DNA of 8,038 nt from Clostridiales bacterium (GTDB taxonomy: Bacteria; Bacillota; Clostridia; Peptostreptococcales; Natronincolaceae), in contig JAAZJW010000357.1 in the NCBI GenBank assembly GCA_012800145.1, positions 1 through 8,038 on the forward strand, written 5' to 3'. A program made the translations under genes and the position numbers. The notes under the pieces are model-generated. The model ran no database searches. It was not told where the DNA came from and saw nothing but the letters and a program-made list of their open reading frames with translations. Within the stretch, counting starts at the first letter, position 1; each line of letters opens with the position of its first letter. This document shows, in pieces, positions 1 to 6,123 of the stretch.

Positions 1-90
1 ATTCTGAGTGTAGCGAAGAATCTCGTTTTTAGGCCATTTGAGATCCTTCGCTTCGCTCAGGATGACATTTTTTACACAGTCTGACTGTCC
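1..90. repeat. Palindromic dispersed-repeat element, left copy
   Basis: Positions 1-23 and 41-63 are inverted copies of one unit and match at 19 of 23 positions, with a 17-base spacer. The unit is of the type ATCCTGAGCGAAGCGAAGGAT. The right arm is followed by GACA and a T-run (68-73) and then by CACAGTCTGAC (75-85). An inverted, interrupted copy of the same element lies at the other end of the window (7895-8002). Sequences of this kind occur as multicopy intergenic repeats in many bacterial genomes (general knowledge, not checked here). The hairpin plus T-run could also end transcription arriving from the left; that is inference. Confidence 0.6.
42..73 (+). terminator. Possible intrinsic terminator within the left repeat
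   Basis: ATCCT (43-47) pairs with AGGAT (59-63), with two further inner G-C pairs around a TTC loop. A run of six T follows at 68-73, four bases after the stem. This would serve a gene upstream of the window, which cannot be seen. The stem is short and imperfect. The longer pairing of 1-23 with 41-63 would give a stronger structure. Confidence 0.3.
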
Positions 91-200
91 TCTTGTATCA
101 TCCAGGCCTGGCCAACTGACCCCTGACCAACCGACCAACTGAATATTATCAGACTATTGCACAATCCCATCAAATTTACTCTTATGAAACCAATAAAATT

Positions 201-209
201 TGATATAAT
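201..209 (+). promoter_or_regulatory. Extended -10 promoter for mnmE
   Basis: TGATATAAT is a perfect extended -10 (TGnTATAAT). The hexamer 17 bp upstream (181-186, CTTATG) is a poor -35, which is common for extended -10 promoters. A start near 216 would leave a leader of about 70 bases before the mnmE start codon. The left half of the -10 is also the right arm of a 9-bp inverted repeat (169-177 with 196-204). Confidence 0.55.
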
Positions 210-224
210 AACTAATACACACAT

Positions 225-268
225 ATTAACGATAGTTTAACAATGGTTTAACAATTGTTCAGCTATTG
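225..268 (+). repeat. Tandem 11-bp repeats in the mnmE leader
   Basis: The leader falls into four successive 11-base units: ATTAACGATAG, TTTAACAATGG, TTTAACAATTG and TTCAGCTATTG. The two central units share a perfect 10-base direct repeat, GTTTAACAAT, at 235-244 and 246-255. ATTGTTCA is likewise repeated at 254-261 and 265-272. AACAATTGTT (250-259) is a perfect palindrome. The array lies between the predicted transcription start and the ribosome binding site. Its role is unknown. Confidence 0.55.
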
Positions 269-272
269 TTCA

Positions 273-280
273 AGAGGGGG
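273..280 (+). promoter_or_regulatory. Ribosome binding site deciding the mnmE start
   Basis: AGAGGGGG lies 8 bases before ATG 289. An in-frame GTG at 280 overlaps the last G of this site and would have no usable spacing, so ATG 289 is the better start. Confidence 0.7.
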
Positions 281-288
281 TGAAAACC

Positions 289-1674
289 ATGTTTTTGGAC
301 GACACTATTGCTGCCATTGCAACCGCTCCCGGAGAAGCGGGAATAGGAATAGTCAGAATCAGCGGGGAAAAATCAATAGAAATAATAGATAAAATTTTCG
401 AATCTAAAAGAGGTAAAAAACTGAGCCAATATAAACCCAGGCGAATAACCTATGGATATATAATAGATCCCGAAACAAATGAAAAAATTGATGAGGTTCT
501 GGTTTCATACATGAAGGCTCCCGATACGTACACAAGGGAAGATATAGTAGAAATAAACTGCCACGGCGGAATGATACCCGTAAAAAGGATACTGGAGCTT
601 GTGTTGAGGTCAGGTGCCAGGGCTGCCGATCCCGGGGAATTTACCAAAAGAGCGTTTCTGAACGGAAGGATCGATTTGGCACAGGCAGAAGCCATAATGG
701 ACCTTATAGGCGCCAAAACAGAAAAAGGATTTGATGTGGCATTAAATCAGCTGGAGGGATTCCTGTCAAAGGAAGTTTCAAAAATCAGGGAAAAATTGTT
801 GGAAATGCTGGCACATATAGAGGTTTCCATAGATTTTGCAGAAGAAGATATTGATGAAATAACCCTGGACATTCTGCTGGAAAGTAGCAGAGAAGTAGAA
901 AAAGACATCCAAAAATTACTGGACACTTCACATACGGGAAAAATAATAAGAGAAGGATTGAGCACGGTAATTGTGGGAAAACCGAATGTAGGAAAATCCT
1001 CCCTTCTTAATGCATTGATCAAAGAATCGAGGGCCATAGTGACAAATGTCCCCGGCACAACAAGGGATGTAATAGAGGAGTATCTAAGTATAAAAGGCAT
1101 TCCCCTCAGATTAATAGACACGGCGGGAATAAGGGAAACGGACGATGTGGTGGAAAAAATCGGAGTGGAAAGGTCGAAGGAACTTTTTAATTTGGCGGAT
1201 TTAATTATAGTAGTGTTGGATGCTTCCGACAATTTGACAAAAGAGGACCTGGAAATAATGAGCCTTATTGGTTCCAAAAGAGCCTTAATTATAATTAATA
1301 AAACGGATCTTCCCCAAAAATTTGAGGTGGACGAGGTAAGAAATATTGTAAAAGACAAAGATATAATTGAAATATCTATACTTGAAAACATAGGAATAGA
1401 ACAAATAGAGGATGCCTTGGTAGAAATGGTATACCAAGGCGAAGTGAAGGCAAAGGACAGCCTGTTGGTTACTAATGTAAGGCATAAAAATGCATTGGAA
1501 AGGGCCTTAAAAGGCATAAAGGACGGCATAAAGGCCATAGAAGAACAATTGCCGCTTGATTTTATAGAGGTAGATATAAGGGATGTTTGGCAGGCATTGG
1601 GTGAAATTACAGGAGATACGGCGGAAGAAGACTTACTGGATCGTATTTTTGAAAACTTCTGTATAGGAAAATAA
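289..1674 (+). CDS. mnmE: tRNA uridine-5-carboxymethylaminomethyl(34) synthesis GTPase MnmE
   Basis: MnmE is a cytoplasmic GTPase that works in a complex with MnmG. Using methylene-tetrahydrofolate, it places an aminomethyl or carboxymethylaminomethyl group on carbon 5 of wobble U34 in certain tRNAs. At 461 residues it is the usual family length. The N-terminal folate-binding domain begins with DTIAAIATAPGEAGIGIVRISG, a match to the family start. The inserted G domain shows P-loop GKPNVGKSS (about 230-238), PGTTRD (255-260), DTAG (277-280) and NKTD (337-340). The protein ends in the conserved FCIGK, whose cysteine is needed for modification. ATG 289 is chosen over GTG 280 on ribosome-site spacing and family alignment. 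It is first in a unit with mnmG and rsmG, behind an extended -10 promoter. No damage is seen. Confidence 0.97.
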   Translation: MFLDDTIAAIATAPGEAGIGIVRISGEKSIEIIDKIFESKRGKKLSQYKPRRITYGYIIDPETNEKIDEVLVSYMKAPDTYTREDIVEINCHGGMIPVKRILELVLRSGARAADPGEFTKRAFLNGRIDLAQAEAIMDLIGAKTEKGFDVALNQLEGFLSKEVSKIREKLLEMLAHIEVSIDFAEEDIDEITLDILLESSREVEKDIQKLLDTSHTGKIIREGLSTVIVGKPNVGKSSLLNALIKESRAIVTNVPGTTRDVIEEYLSIKGIPLRLIDTAGIRETDDVVEKIGVERSKELFNLADLIIVVLDASDNLTKEDLEIMSLIGSKRALIIINKTDLPQKFEVDEVRNIVKDKDIIEISILENIGIEQIEDALVEMVYQGEVKAKDSLLVTNVRHKNALERALKGIKDGIKAIEEQLPLDFIEVDIRDVWQALGEITGDTAEEDLLDRIFENFCIGK

Positions 1675-1676
1675 CA

Positions 1677-1692
1677 TGTTTCACGTGAAAAA
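1677..1692. promoter_or_regulatory. parS centromere site in the mnmE-mnmG gap
   Basis: TGTTTCACGTGAAAAA matches the Bacillus-type parS palindrome TGTTTCACGTGAAACA at 15 of 16 positions. The central TTTCACGTGAAA is perfect. ParB would bind here as a dimer and load as a CTP-dependent clamp. The site starts 2 bases after the mnmE stop and ends just before the mnmG ribosome binding site (1694-1699), so bound ParB could also affect the passage of RNA polymerase into mnmG. The second site is at 6162-6177. Confidence 0.88.
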
Positions 1693-1706
1693 ATGGAGGA
1701 ATAAGG

Positions 1707-3596
1707 ATGAAGACATATAATGCAGGGAGCTACGATGTTGTGGTGGTAGGTGCCGGACATGCAGGTTGTGAAGCTGCTCTGGCCGTTGCCAGAATGGGTT
1801 ACAAAGCGATAATGTTAACTATGACATTGGATTCCATAGCTTCCTTACCTTGTAATCCATCTATAGGGGGAACGGGAAAAGGCCACCTGGTAAGGGAAGT
1901 GGACGCCCTAGGTGGGGAAATGGCATTGAATATAGATAAGTCTTTCATTCAAAGCAGAATGTTGAACACGGGGAAAGGACCGGCGGTGCATTCCCTAAGG
2001 ATTCAAGCGGATAAAAACAGATATCATATAGAAATGAAAAAAACATTGGAAAATCAGGAGAACCTGGATCTGAAAGAGGGGGAAGTAATAGACATAATAG
2101 TGGAAAACAACACCGTAAAGGGAGTTGTTACGAGAACAGGTTCCATATATTACGGAAAAGTAGTCATACTGGCCACGGGCGTATATTTAAAGAGCAGAAT
2201 ATTTATAGGAGAAATCAATTATGAATCCGGTCCTACAGGCCTGTTTCCGGCAATGTATTTATCTGATAGACTCAAGGAACTGGGATGTAATATGCGGAGG
2301 TTTAAAACAGGTACCCCCGCCAGGGTGCACAAGGATACTATGGACTTTTCAAAAATGACTATCCAAAAATGGGACGAAGAAATTGTTCCTTTTTCATTTA
2401 TGAACGAAAATTTGCACAAAGAGCAACATCCCTGCTGGTTGACCAGGACTACTGAGGAAACACATAAAATAATTAGAGAAAACCTTCATAGATCTGCTAT
2501 GTATCGAGGAGATATAGAAAGTATAGGTCCGAGGTATTGTCCTTCCATAGAAGATAAAATTGTTAAATTCGGTGATAAACCTTCACATCAGATTTTTATA
2601 GAACCCGAAGGCGTAGAAACAAAGGAAATGTATATACAGGGTCTGTCTACCAGCTTACCTGAAGAGATCCAAGTAAAACTGCTCAGGTCTGTCATAGGGC
2701 TGGAAAATGCGAAAATTATGCGTGCAGCCTATGCAATAGAATATGATTGTATAGACCCTACACAGTTAAAACCCACCTTGGAGATAAAACACATCAATAA
2801 TCTATTCAGTGCAGGTCAATTCAACGGATCCTCAGGGTATGAGGAAGCAGCTGCTCAGGGTATTATGGCGGGAATTAACGCTGTCCTGAGGATAAAGGGA
2901 GAAGAGCCTTTTGTTTTAGACCGTTCGGAGGCCTATATAGGTGTTTTAATAGATGACTTGGTAACAAAGGGTACGGATGAACCATACAGAATGATGACTT
3001 CAAGGGCGGAATACCGGCTTATTTTAAGACAAGACAATGCGGATCTTAGGCTGACGGAAAAAGGATATAAACTGGGGTTGGCCGGGGAAGACAGATATCA
3101 AAGGTATCTTTTAAAGAAACAACATGTGGAGGAAGAAATAGAGCGCCTTAAAACAACCTATGTTTCCCCTGATATTGCTAACGATGTGCTTAAAAAAGCG
3201 AACAGCACACCTATAAAAGGGGGAGCTTCCCTGTACGAATTATTAAAACGTCCCGAGCTTACTTATGAAAATATCGAGGGGCTGGACAAAGACAGACCGA
3301 AAGATCTATTAAAGGATGCCAAAATTCAGAGTGAGATAATTATAAAGTATGAAGGTTATATCAAAAAGCAGTTGAGGCAAGTAGAACAATTTAAAAAACT
3401 GGAAAGCAGAAGGTTGGATGAGGACATAGATTATGATGAAATTGACAGTCTGCGGATAGAAGCAAGGCAAAAATTAAACAGTATTAAACCCTTATCCGTG
3501 GGACAGGCATCCAGAATTTCCGGAGTTTCCCCGGCTGACATTTCCGTATTGTTAGTATATTTAGAACAAAAAAGACGTAGAAGGGATGCAAAATAG
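1707..3596 (+). CDS. mnmG: tRNA uridine-5-carboxymethylaminomethyl(34) synthesis enzyme MnmG
   Basis: MnmG (GidA) is the FAD- and NADH-dependent partner of MnmE in modification of tRNA wobble uridine. At 629 residues it is full length. The N-terminal dinucleotide-binding motif reads VVVVGAGHAGCEAAL (about 11-25). PCNPSIGGTGKGH (48-60) carries one of the conserved cysteines (C49), and PRYCPSIEDK carries the other (C278). The family signature GPRYCPSIE and the FAD-contacting GQFNGSSGYEEAAAQG (370-385) are intact. The C-terminal helical region, which binds MnmE and tRNA, ends SVGQASRISGVSPADISVLLVYLEQ. The start ATG follows TGGAGG (1694-1699) by 7 bases. The gene follows mnmE after 32 bp and shares one base with rsmG. 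Confidence 0.97.
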   Translation: MKTYNAGSYDVVVVGAGHAGCEAALAVARMGYKAIMLTMTLDSIASLPCNPSIGGTGKGHLVREVDALGGEMALNIDKSFIQSRMLNTGKGPAVHSLRIQADKNRYHIEMKKTLENQENLDLKEGEVIDIIVENNTVKGVVTRTGSIYYGKVVILATGVYLKSRIFIGEINYESGPTGLFPAMYLSDRLKELGCNMRRFKTGTPARVHKDTMDFSKMTIQKWDEEIVPFSFMNENLHKEQHPCWLTRTTEETHKIIRENLHRSAMYRGDIESIGPRYCPSIEDKIVKFGDKPSHQIFIEPEGVETKEMYIQGLSTSLPEEIQVKLLRSVIGLENAKIMRAAYAIEYDCIDPTQLKPTLEIKHINNLFSAGQFNGSSGYEEAAAQGIMAGINAVLRIKGEEPFVLDRSEAYIGVLIDDLVTKGTDEPYRMMTSRAEYRLILRQDNADLRLTEKGYKLGLAGEDRYQRYLLKKQHVEEEIERLKTTYVSPDIANDVLKKANSTPIKGGASLYELLKRPELTYENIEGLDKDRPKDLLKDAKIQSEIIIKYEGYIKKQLRQVEQFKKLESRRLDEDIDYDEIDSLRIEARQKLNSIKPLSVGQASRISGVSPADISVLLVYLEQKRRRRDAK

Positions 3597-4336
3597 TGGA
3601 AGCTATAAAACTTTTAAAAAATGGGATAGAAAAAATGGATATGGAGATATCGGATGAACAAATAGAACAATTTATCAGATATAAAGATATTTTACTGGAA
3701 TGGAATCAAAAAATGAATTTGACAACTATTACGGAGGAAAGGGAAATTATTATAAGGCATTTTTTAGATTCCTTATCCTGCATACAAACCGGATATTTAT
3801 CTATCAAGCCAACAGCTGAGGAGAAAAGGGGAAATATGATAGACATAGGAACCGGGGCGGGATTTCCGGGAATACCGCTCAGGATAATGCTACCCGAGAT
3901 AAAACTTACCCTATTAGATTCCTTAAAAAAACGAATCGGTTTCTTAAAAGAGGTATGTTCGGAGCTCGGCCTGGATAATGTGGAGATTATACATGGCAGG
4001 GCTGAGGATTTCGGACGGGACAAGAACTACAGGGAAAGGTATGATTATGTTGTATCCAGGGCTGTGGCTGCTTTAAACATTTTAGTTGAGTACTGTTTGC
4101 CATTCATGAAGGTGGGAGGACATTTTATCTGCCAAAAAGGGCCCAAACTGATAGAGGAAATAGGGGATGCGGAAAAAGCTATAAAAATATTGGGAGGAGA
4201 AATTGCAGAGCAAATAAAAATAGATTTACCGTTTAGTAACAGGGACCATCATATATTGATCATAGAGAAAACAAAACAAACCCCGACCAAATATCCCAGA
4301 AAAGCGGGAAAACCGAGTAAAAATCCAATAAAATAG
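3596..4336 (+). CDS. rsmG: 16S rRNA (guanine-N7) methyltransferase RsmG
   Basis: RsmG (GidB) uses S-adenosylmethionine to methylate N7 of a guanine in the 530 loop of 16S rRNA (G527 in E. coli numbering). Loss of the family enzyme gives low-level streptomycin resistance. At 246 residues it has the family length. The SAM-binding motif MIDIGTGAGFPGIPL lies at 81-95, with the acidic strand LLDS at 106-109, HGRAED at 133-138 and VVSRAVAAL at 152-160. The tail TPTKYPRKAGKPSKNPI is typical. The GTG start overlaps the mnmG stop (TAGTG). It has AAGGGA (3581-3586) 9 bases upstream, and the N-terminus aligns with B. subtilis RsmG from this codon, so the internal ATG at 3634 is not preferred. It is third in the mnmE-mnmG-rsmG unit. 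No T-tailed terminator is seen after it. Confidence 0.96.
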   Translation: MEAIKLLKNGIEKMDMEISDEQIEQFIRYKDILLEWNQKMNLTTITEEREIIIRHFLDSLSCIQTGYLSIKPTAEEKRGNMIDIGTGAGFPGIPLRIMLPEIKLTLLDSLKKRIGFLKEVCSELGLDNVEIIHGRAEDFGRDKNYRERYDYVVSRAVAALNILVEYCLPFMKVGGHFICQKGPKLIEEIGDAEKAIKILGGEIAEQIKIDLPFSNRDHHILIIEKTKQTPTKYPRKAGKPSKNPIK

Positions 4337-4353
4337 CAAAAACAGGGCACATT

Positions 4354-4373
4354 TTGTAAAACGAATTTTACAA
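4354..4373. repeat. Perfect 8-bp inverted repeat after rsmG
   Basis: TTGTAAAA (4354-4361) and TTTTACAA (4366-4373) are perfect inverted arms around CGAA. An A-run, not a T-run, follows on the + strand, and neither strand has a T-run in the terminator position. It is therefore not a standard intrinsic terminator and is better viewed as a possible protein-binding site in the rsmG-noc gap. ATTTTGTAAAA here (4351-4361) recurs exactly before parA (6129-6139). Confidence 0.5.
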
Positions 4374-4423
4374 CAAAAAAACGCATAATGGAAGGATTAA
4401 AAAAGATTTTATAGAAATAATTC

Positions 4424-4459
4424 AATATAATTTATTATATTTGTTTGTTGTGATATAAA
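4424..4459 (+). promoter_or_regulatory. Candidate noc promoter with overlapping AT palindrome
   Basis: TGATATAAA (4451-4459) resembles an extended -10, with only a weak -35 at 4431-4436 (TTTATT). An 18-bp palindrome, AATATAAT-TT-ATTATATT (4424-4441), overlaps that -35 region. Another possible -10, TATAAT, lies at 4484-4489. The whole 4337-4540 gap is very AT-rich, so such matches arise easily by chance. A separate promoter for noc is plausible because of the 204-bp gap, but readthrough from rsmG is not excluded. Confidence 0.3.
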
Positions 4460-4540
4460 GAATATGCGTAAATTTCAGGATTATATAATATGATTTATTG
4501 CTTATTATAGTTTTGTCTATAGAAAAAGGGGTTATGTTTG

Positions 4541-5347
4541 ATGAGTGCTACTGAAAAAAAGATAGAAGAAATTTTGGTTGACAAAATCATTCCCAATCCT
4601 TACCAACCGAGAAAATCATTTTCTCAAGTGGGGTTGGAGGAACTGAGCGCCTCGATAAAGGCCTACGGCATTCTACAGCCCATAAGTGTTAGGAAAATAG
4701 GCGGAGACAGATATGAACTGATAGCGGGGGAAAGGAGATTAAAAGCAGCACGGTTGGCTAAATTAAAAACCATACCGGCTATAGTCAATAATAGTTATAC
4801 TGATGCGGATTCCGCAATTCTGGCTATTATTGAAAATCTCCAAAGAGAAGATTTGAATTTTATGGAGGAAGCGGAAGGTTATGCAAACCTGATAGAAGAC
4901 CACGGATTTACACAACAAAATTTGGCTGAAAAAATAGGAAAGAGCCAGTCCACCATTGCTAACAAATTGAGGATTTTGAGATTGGGAACAAATGTTAAAA
5001 AGAGGCTGTTGGAAAATGGATTAACGGAAAGACATGCCAGAGCTTTACTAAAACTTCCTGATGAATCACTAAGAGAAGAAGCCCTAAATGAAATAATTGA
5101 AGGGGATTTGAATGTTAAACAAACGGAACGGTTAATAAAAGCCATTATGGAGGATATCGGAAAGGGAAGGGAGACAAATCCTATTTGCCCTACGAAAAAA
5201 ATAAAAAGTTTTATGAGCTATAGAATATATATCAACACACTGAGACAGGCCTATGAAGCCATCAGAGAAAGACAAAACAATGCACAATTTAAACAGATAG
5301 ATAGAGGTGAATACATAGAAATAATAGTTAAAATACCAAAAAGCTAA
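4541..5347 (+). CDS. noc: Nucleoid occlusion protein Noc, ParB-family DNA-binding CTPase (short N-terminus)
   Basis: Noc is a ParB paralogue. In B. subtilis it binds its own sites (NBS), spreads as a CTP-dependent clamp, and keeps the division ring from forming over the chromosome. Here 268 residues show the ParB/Sulfiredoxin-like domain, with IIPNPYQPRKSF (16-27), the CTP-contact GERR (63-66) and ENLQRED (98-104). The helix-turn-helix follows (about 124-146, GKSQSTIANKLRIL). Next come LTERHARALLKL (161-172) and a C-terminal dimerisation part ending EYIEIIVKIPKS, close to Bacillus Noc. Q136, K142 and R164 fall at positions known to give Noc rather than ParB specificity. ATG 4541 follows AAGGGG (4526-4531) by 9 bases. 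TTG 4538 is possible but too close to the site. An in-frame TAG at 4520-4522 rules out a longer start, so the Bacillus membrane-targeting helix is absent. Position between rsmG and parA also fits Noc. Confidence 0.9.
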   Translation: MSATEKKIEEILVDKIIPNPYQPRKSFSQVGLEELSASIKAYGILQPISVRKIGGDRYELIAGERRLKAARLAKLKTIPAIVNNSYTDADSAILAIIENLQREDLNFMEEAEGYANLIEDHGFTQQNLAEKIGKSQSTIANKLRILRLGTNVKKRLLENGLTERHARALLKLPDESLREEALNEIIEGDLNVKQTERLIKAIMEDIGKGRETNPICPTKKIKSFMSYRIYINTLRQAYEAIRERQNNAQFKQIDRGEYIEIIVKIPKS

Positions 5348-5349
5348 TC

Positions 5350-5382
5350 AAAAAAGATTACTAAAGGATAGTAATCTTTTTT
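5350..5382. terminator. Bidirectional intrinsic terminator between noc and the GDT1-family gene
   Basis: A perfect 14-bp stem pairs AAAAAAGATTACTA (5350-5363) with TAGTAATCTTTTTT (5369-5382) around the loop AAGGA. The stem base is six A-T pairs, so both strands give a hairpin with a T-run. It begins 3 bases after the noc stop and lies 13 bases beyond the minus-strand gene's stop, so it can end both convergent transcripts. Confidence 0.9.
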
Positions 5383-5395
5383 GTGAATGTGCCAT

Positions 5396-5665
5396 CTATA
5401 TATATCCTAACAGTGTTAAGATCCCTATTACAATAAAAACGAAACCGGCACCTGTTTGTAAGTAATGGGGCGAAATGTATTTGGTCAAGACAGTTGAAGC
5501 GCAAACACCAAGAAAAGAGCTAAGAACCAGTGCCAAAGAAGAGCCTATAAAAACAGGCCATATACTTTTAGATTGGGTAGCTAGGAGCATCGTCTGCAGT
5601 TGGGTTTTATCACCTAGTTCAGCTATAAATACCATCCAGAAAGTGGTTATTATTATACTAAACAT
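5396..5665 (-). CDS. Single-domain GDT1/TMEM165 (UPF0016) family membrane protein, probable cation transporter
   Basis: The family is built from a three-helix repeat with the signature E-x-G-D-K-(T/S). Eukaryotic and many bacterial members have two repeats (about 200 residues) and move Mn2+ and/or Ca2+, probably in exchange for protons. This 89-residue protein has one repeat: ELGDKTQ at 16-22 inside the first membrane segment (about 3-30, starting MFSIIITTFWMVFIAELGDK), a second segment at about 36-57 and a third at about 70-89. Half-size members are known and are thought to pair into a full transporter. Here there is no second half next to it, so a homodimer is the simplest inference. The start is well set: AGGGAGG (5674-5680, minus strand) lies 8 bases before ATG. 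It is the only minus-strand gene in the window and is convergent with noc. Direction of transport and ion cannot be read from the sequence. Confidence 0.85.
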   Translation of the reverse strand: MFSIIITTFWMVFIAELGDKTQLQTMLLATQSKSIWPVFIGSSLALVLSSFLGVCASTVLTKYISPHYLQTGAGFVFIVIGILTLLGYI

Positions 5666-5716
5666 ATTATTATCCTCCCTCGTTAAAAAACTGAATAAAC
5701 CCCGGATTACCTTAAC

Positions 5717-5757
5717 ATTATATTCCCTAATATATATTATTATTATAAAAAAAACAA
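5717..5757 (-). promoter_or_regulatory. Candidate promoter region for the GDT1-family gene
   Basis: On the minus strand, TTGTTT (5757-5752) is followed after 17 bases by TATATT (5734-5729). A perfect TATAAT hexamer (5722-5717) lies further downstream with only a weak -35. Either would give a short leader of about 40-60 bases before the start codon. The segment is almost pure A+T, so the exact site is uncertain. Confidence 0.35.
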
Positions 5758-5837
5758 TAATCTATTATATTAAAAAACAATCAAATACTTGGAACAAAAC
5801 ACACCCGACCATAATTTTGGGTATAAATATATCTACA

Positions 5838-5934
5838 GAAGGTGGGAGGCCAAAGGTGAAAGGCCGGAAAAAACTAATTATATATCACTTATAATATGTT
5901 ATTCCGGAACCTTGACTTTTGGTTTCCTACCTTT
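5838..5934 (+). repeat. Long imperfect hairpin, possible structured RNA or palindromic element remnant
   Basis: Positions 5838-5857 pair without a break with 5915-5934: 20 pairs, of which five are G.U if read as a + strand RNA (5838, 5844, 5848, 5849 and 5855 on the left arm). After a short mismatched stretch, CCGGAA (5864-5869) pairs with TTCCGG (5902-5907), leaving a 32-base AT-rich loop. The left arm is much richer in G+C than its surroundings. No T-run follows on either side, so it is not a standard terminator. The function is unknown; a decayed repeat element is a good alternative. Confidence 0.6.
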
Positions 5935-6123
5935 AGTTTAGGTTTGGTCCGCCATCAATCCAACATTCAGGTTTTTTTAAAAACAATGTCTTCTATTTGT
6001 TACTATTTCTGCCGAATTGAAAACCTTTTATTTATTGTCAACTGAATATTAAATTGGGTTAGGCCATAATGCAGGATAATCCGGATTCATATAGAATTCC
6101 CATATAAAGCCCTCAAAAAACAC

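Noticed and set aside
280..288. Upstream GTG start for mnmE adding three residues
   Set aside because: The GTG overlaps the ribosome binding site itself, while ATG 289 has an 8-base spacer and matches where family members begin.
627..640. Noc-binding-site-like sequence around CCCGGG
   Set aside because: Only 10 of 14 positions match, the left half is poor, and it encodes the conserved DPGEF stretch of MnmE, which explains the bases.
747..1760. Long minus-strand open frame opposite mnmE
   Set aside because: It is a serine-rich mirror of a well-conserved gene, arising from codon bias; no ribosome binding site or family resemblance.
3862..3875. ATTTCCGGGAAT in rsmG as a possible Noc site
   Set aside because: It lacks one base of the CCCGGG centre, so the half-sites are out of register, and it encodes the conserved GFPGIP motif.
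5475..5894. Plus-strand open frame of 139 codons
   Set aside because: Its first part is the antisense of the GDT1-family gene, the rest is low-complexity AT-rich sequence and the palindrome arm, and it has no ribosome binding site.
5666..5940. yybP-ykoY manganese riboswitch upstream of the GDT1-family gene
   Set aside because: Such riboswitches often control Mn2+ exporters, so I looked on the minus strand, but the GGGGAGTA-type core is absent and the hairpin there has a different shape.
5986..6045. Small plus-strand frame of 19 codons
   Set aside because: No ribosome binding site before its ATG and no recognisable features.
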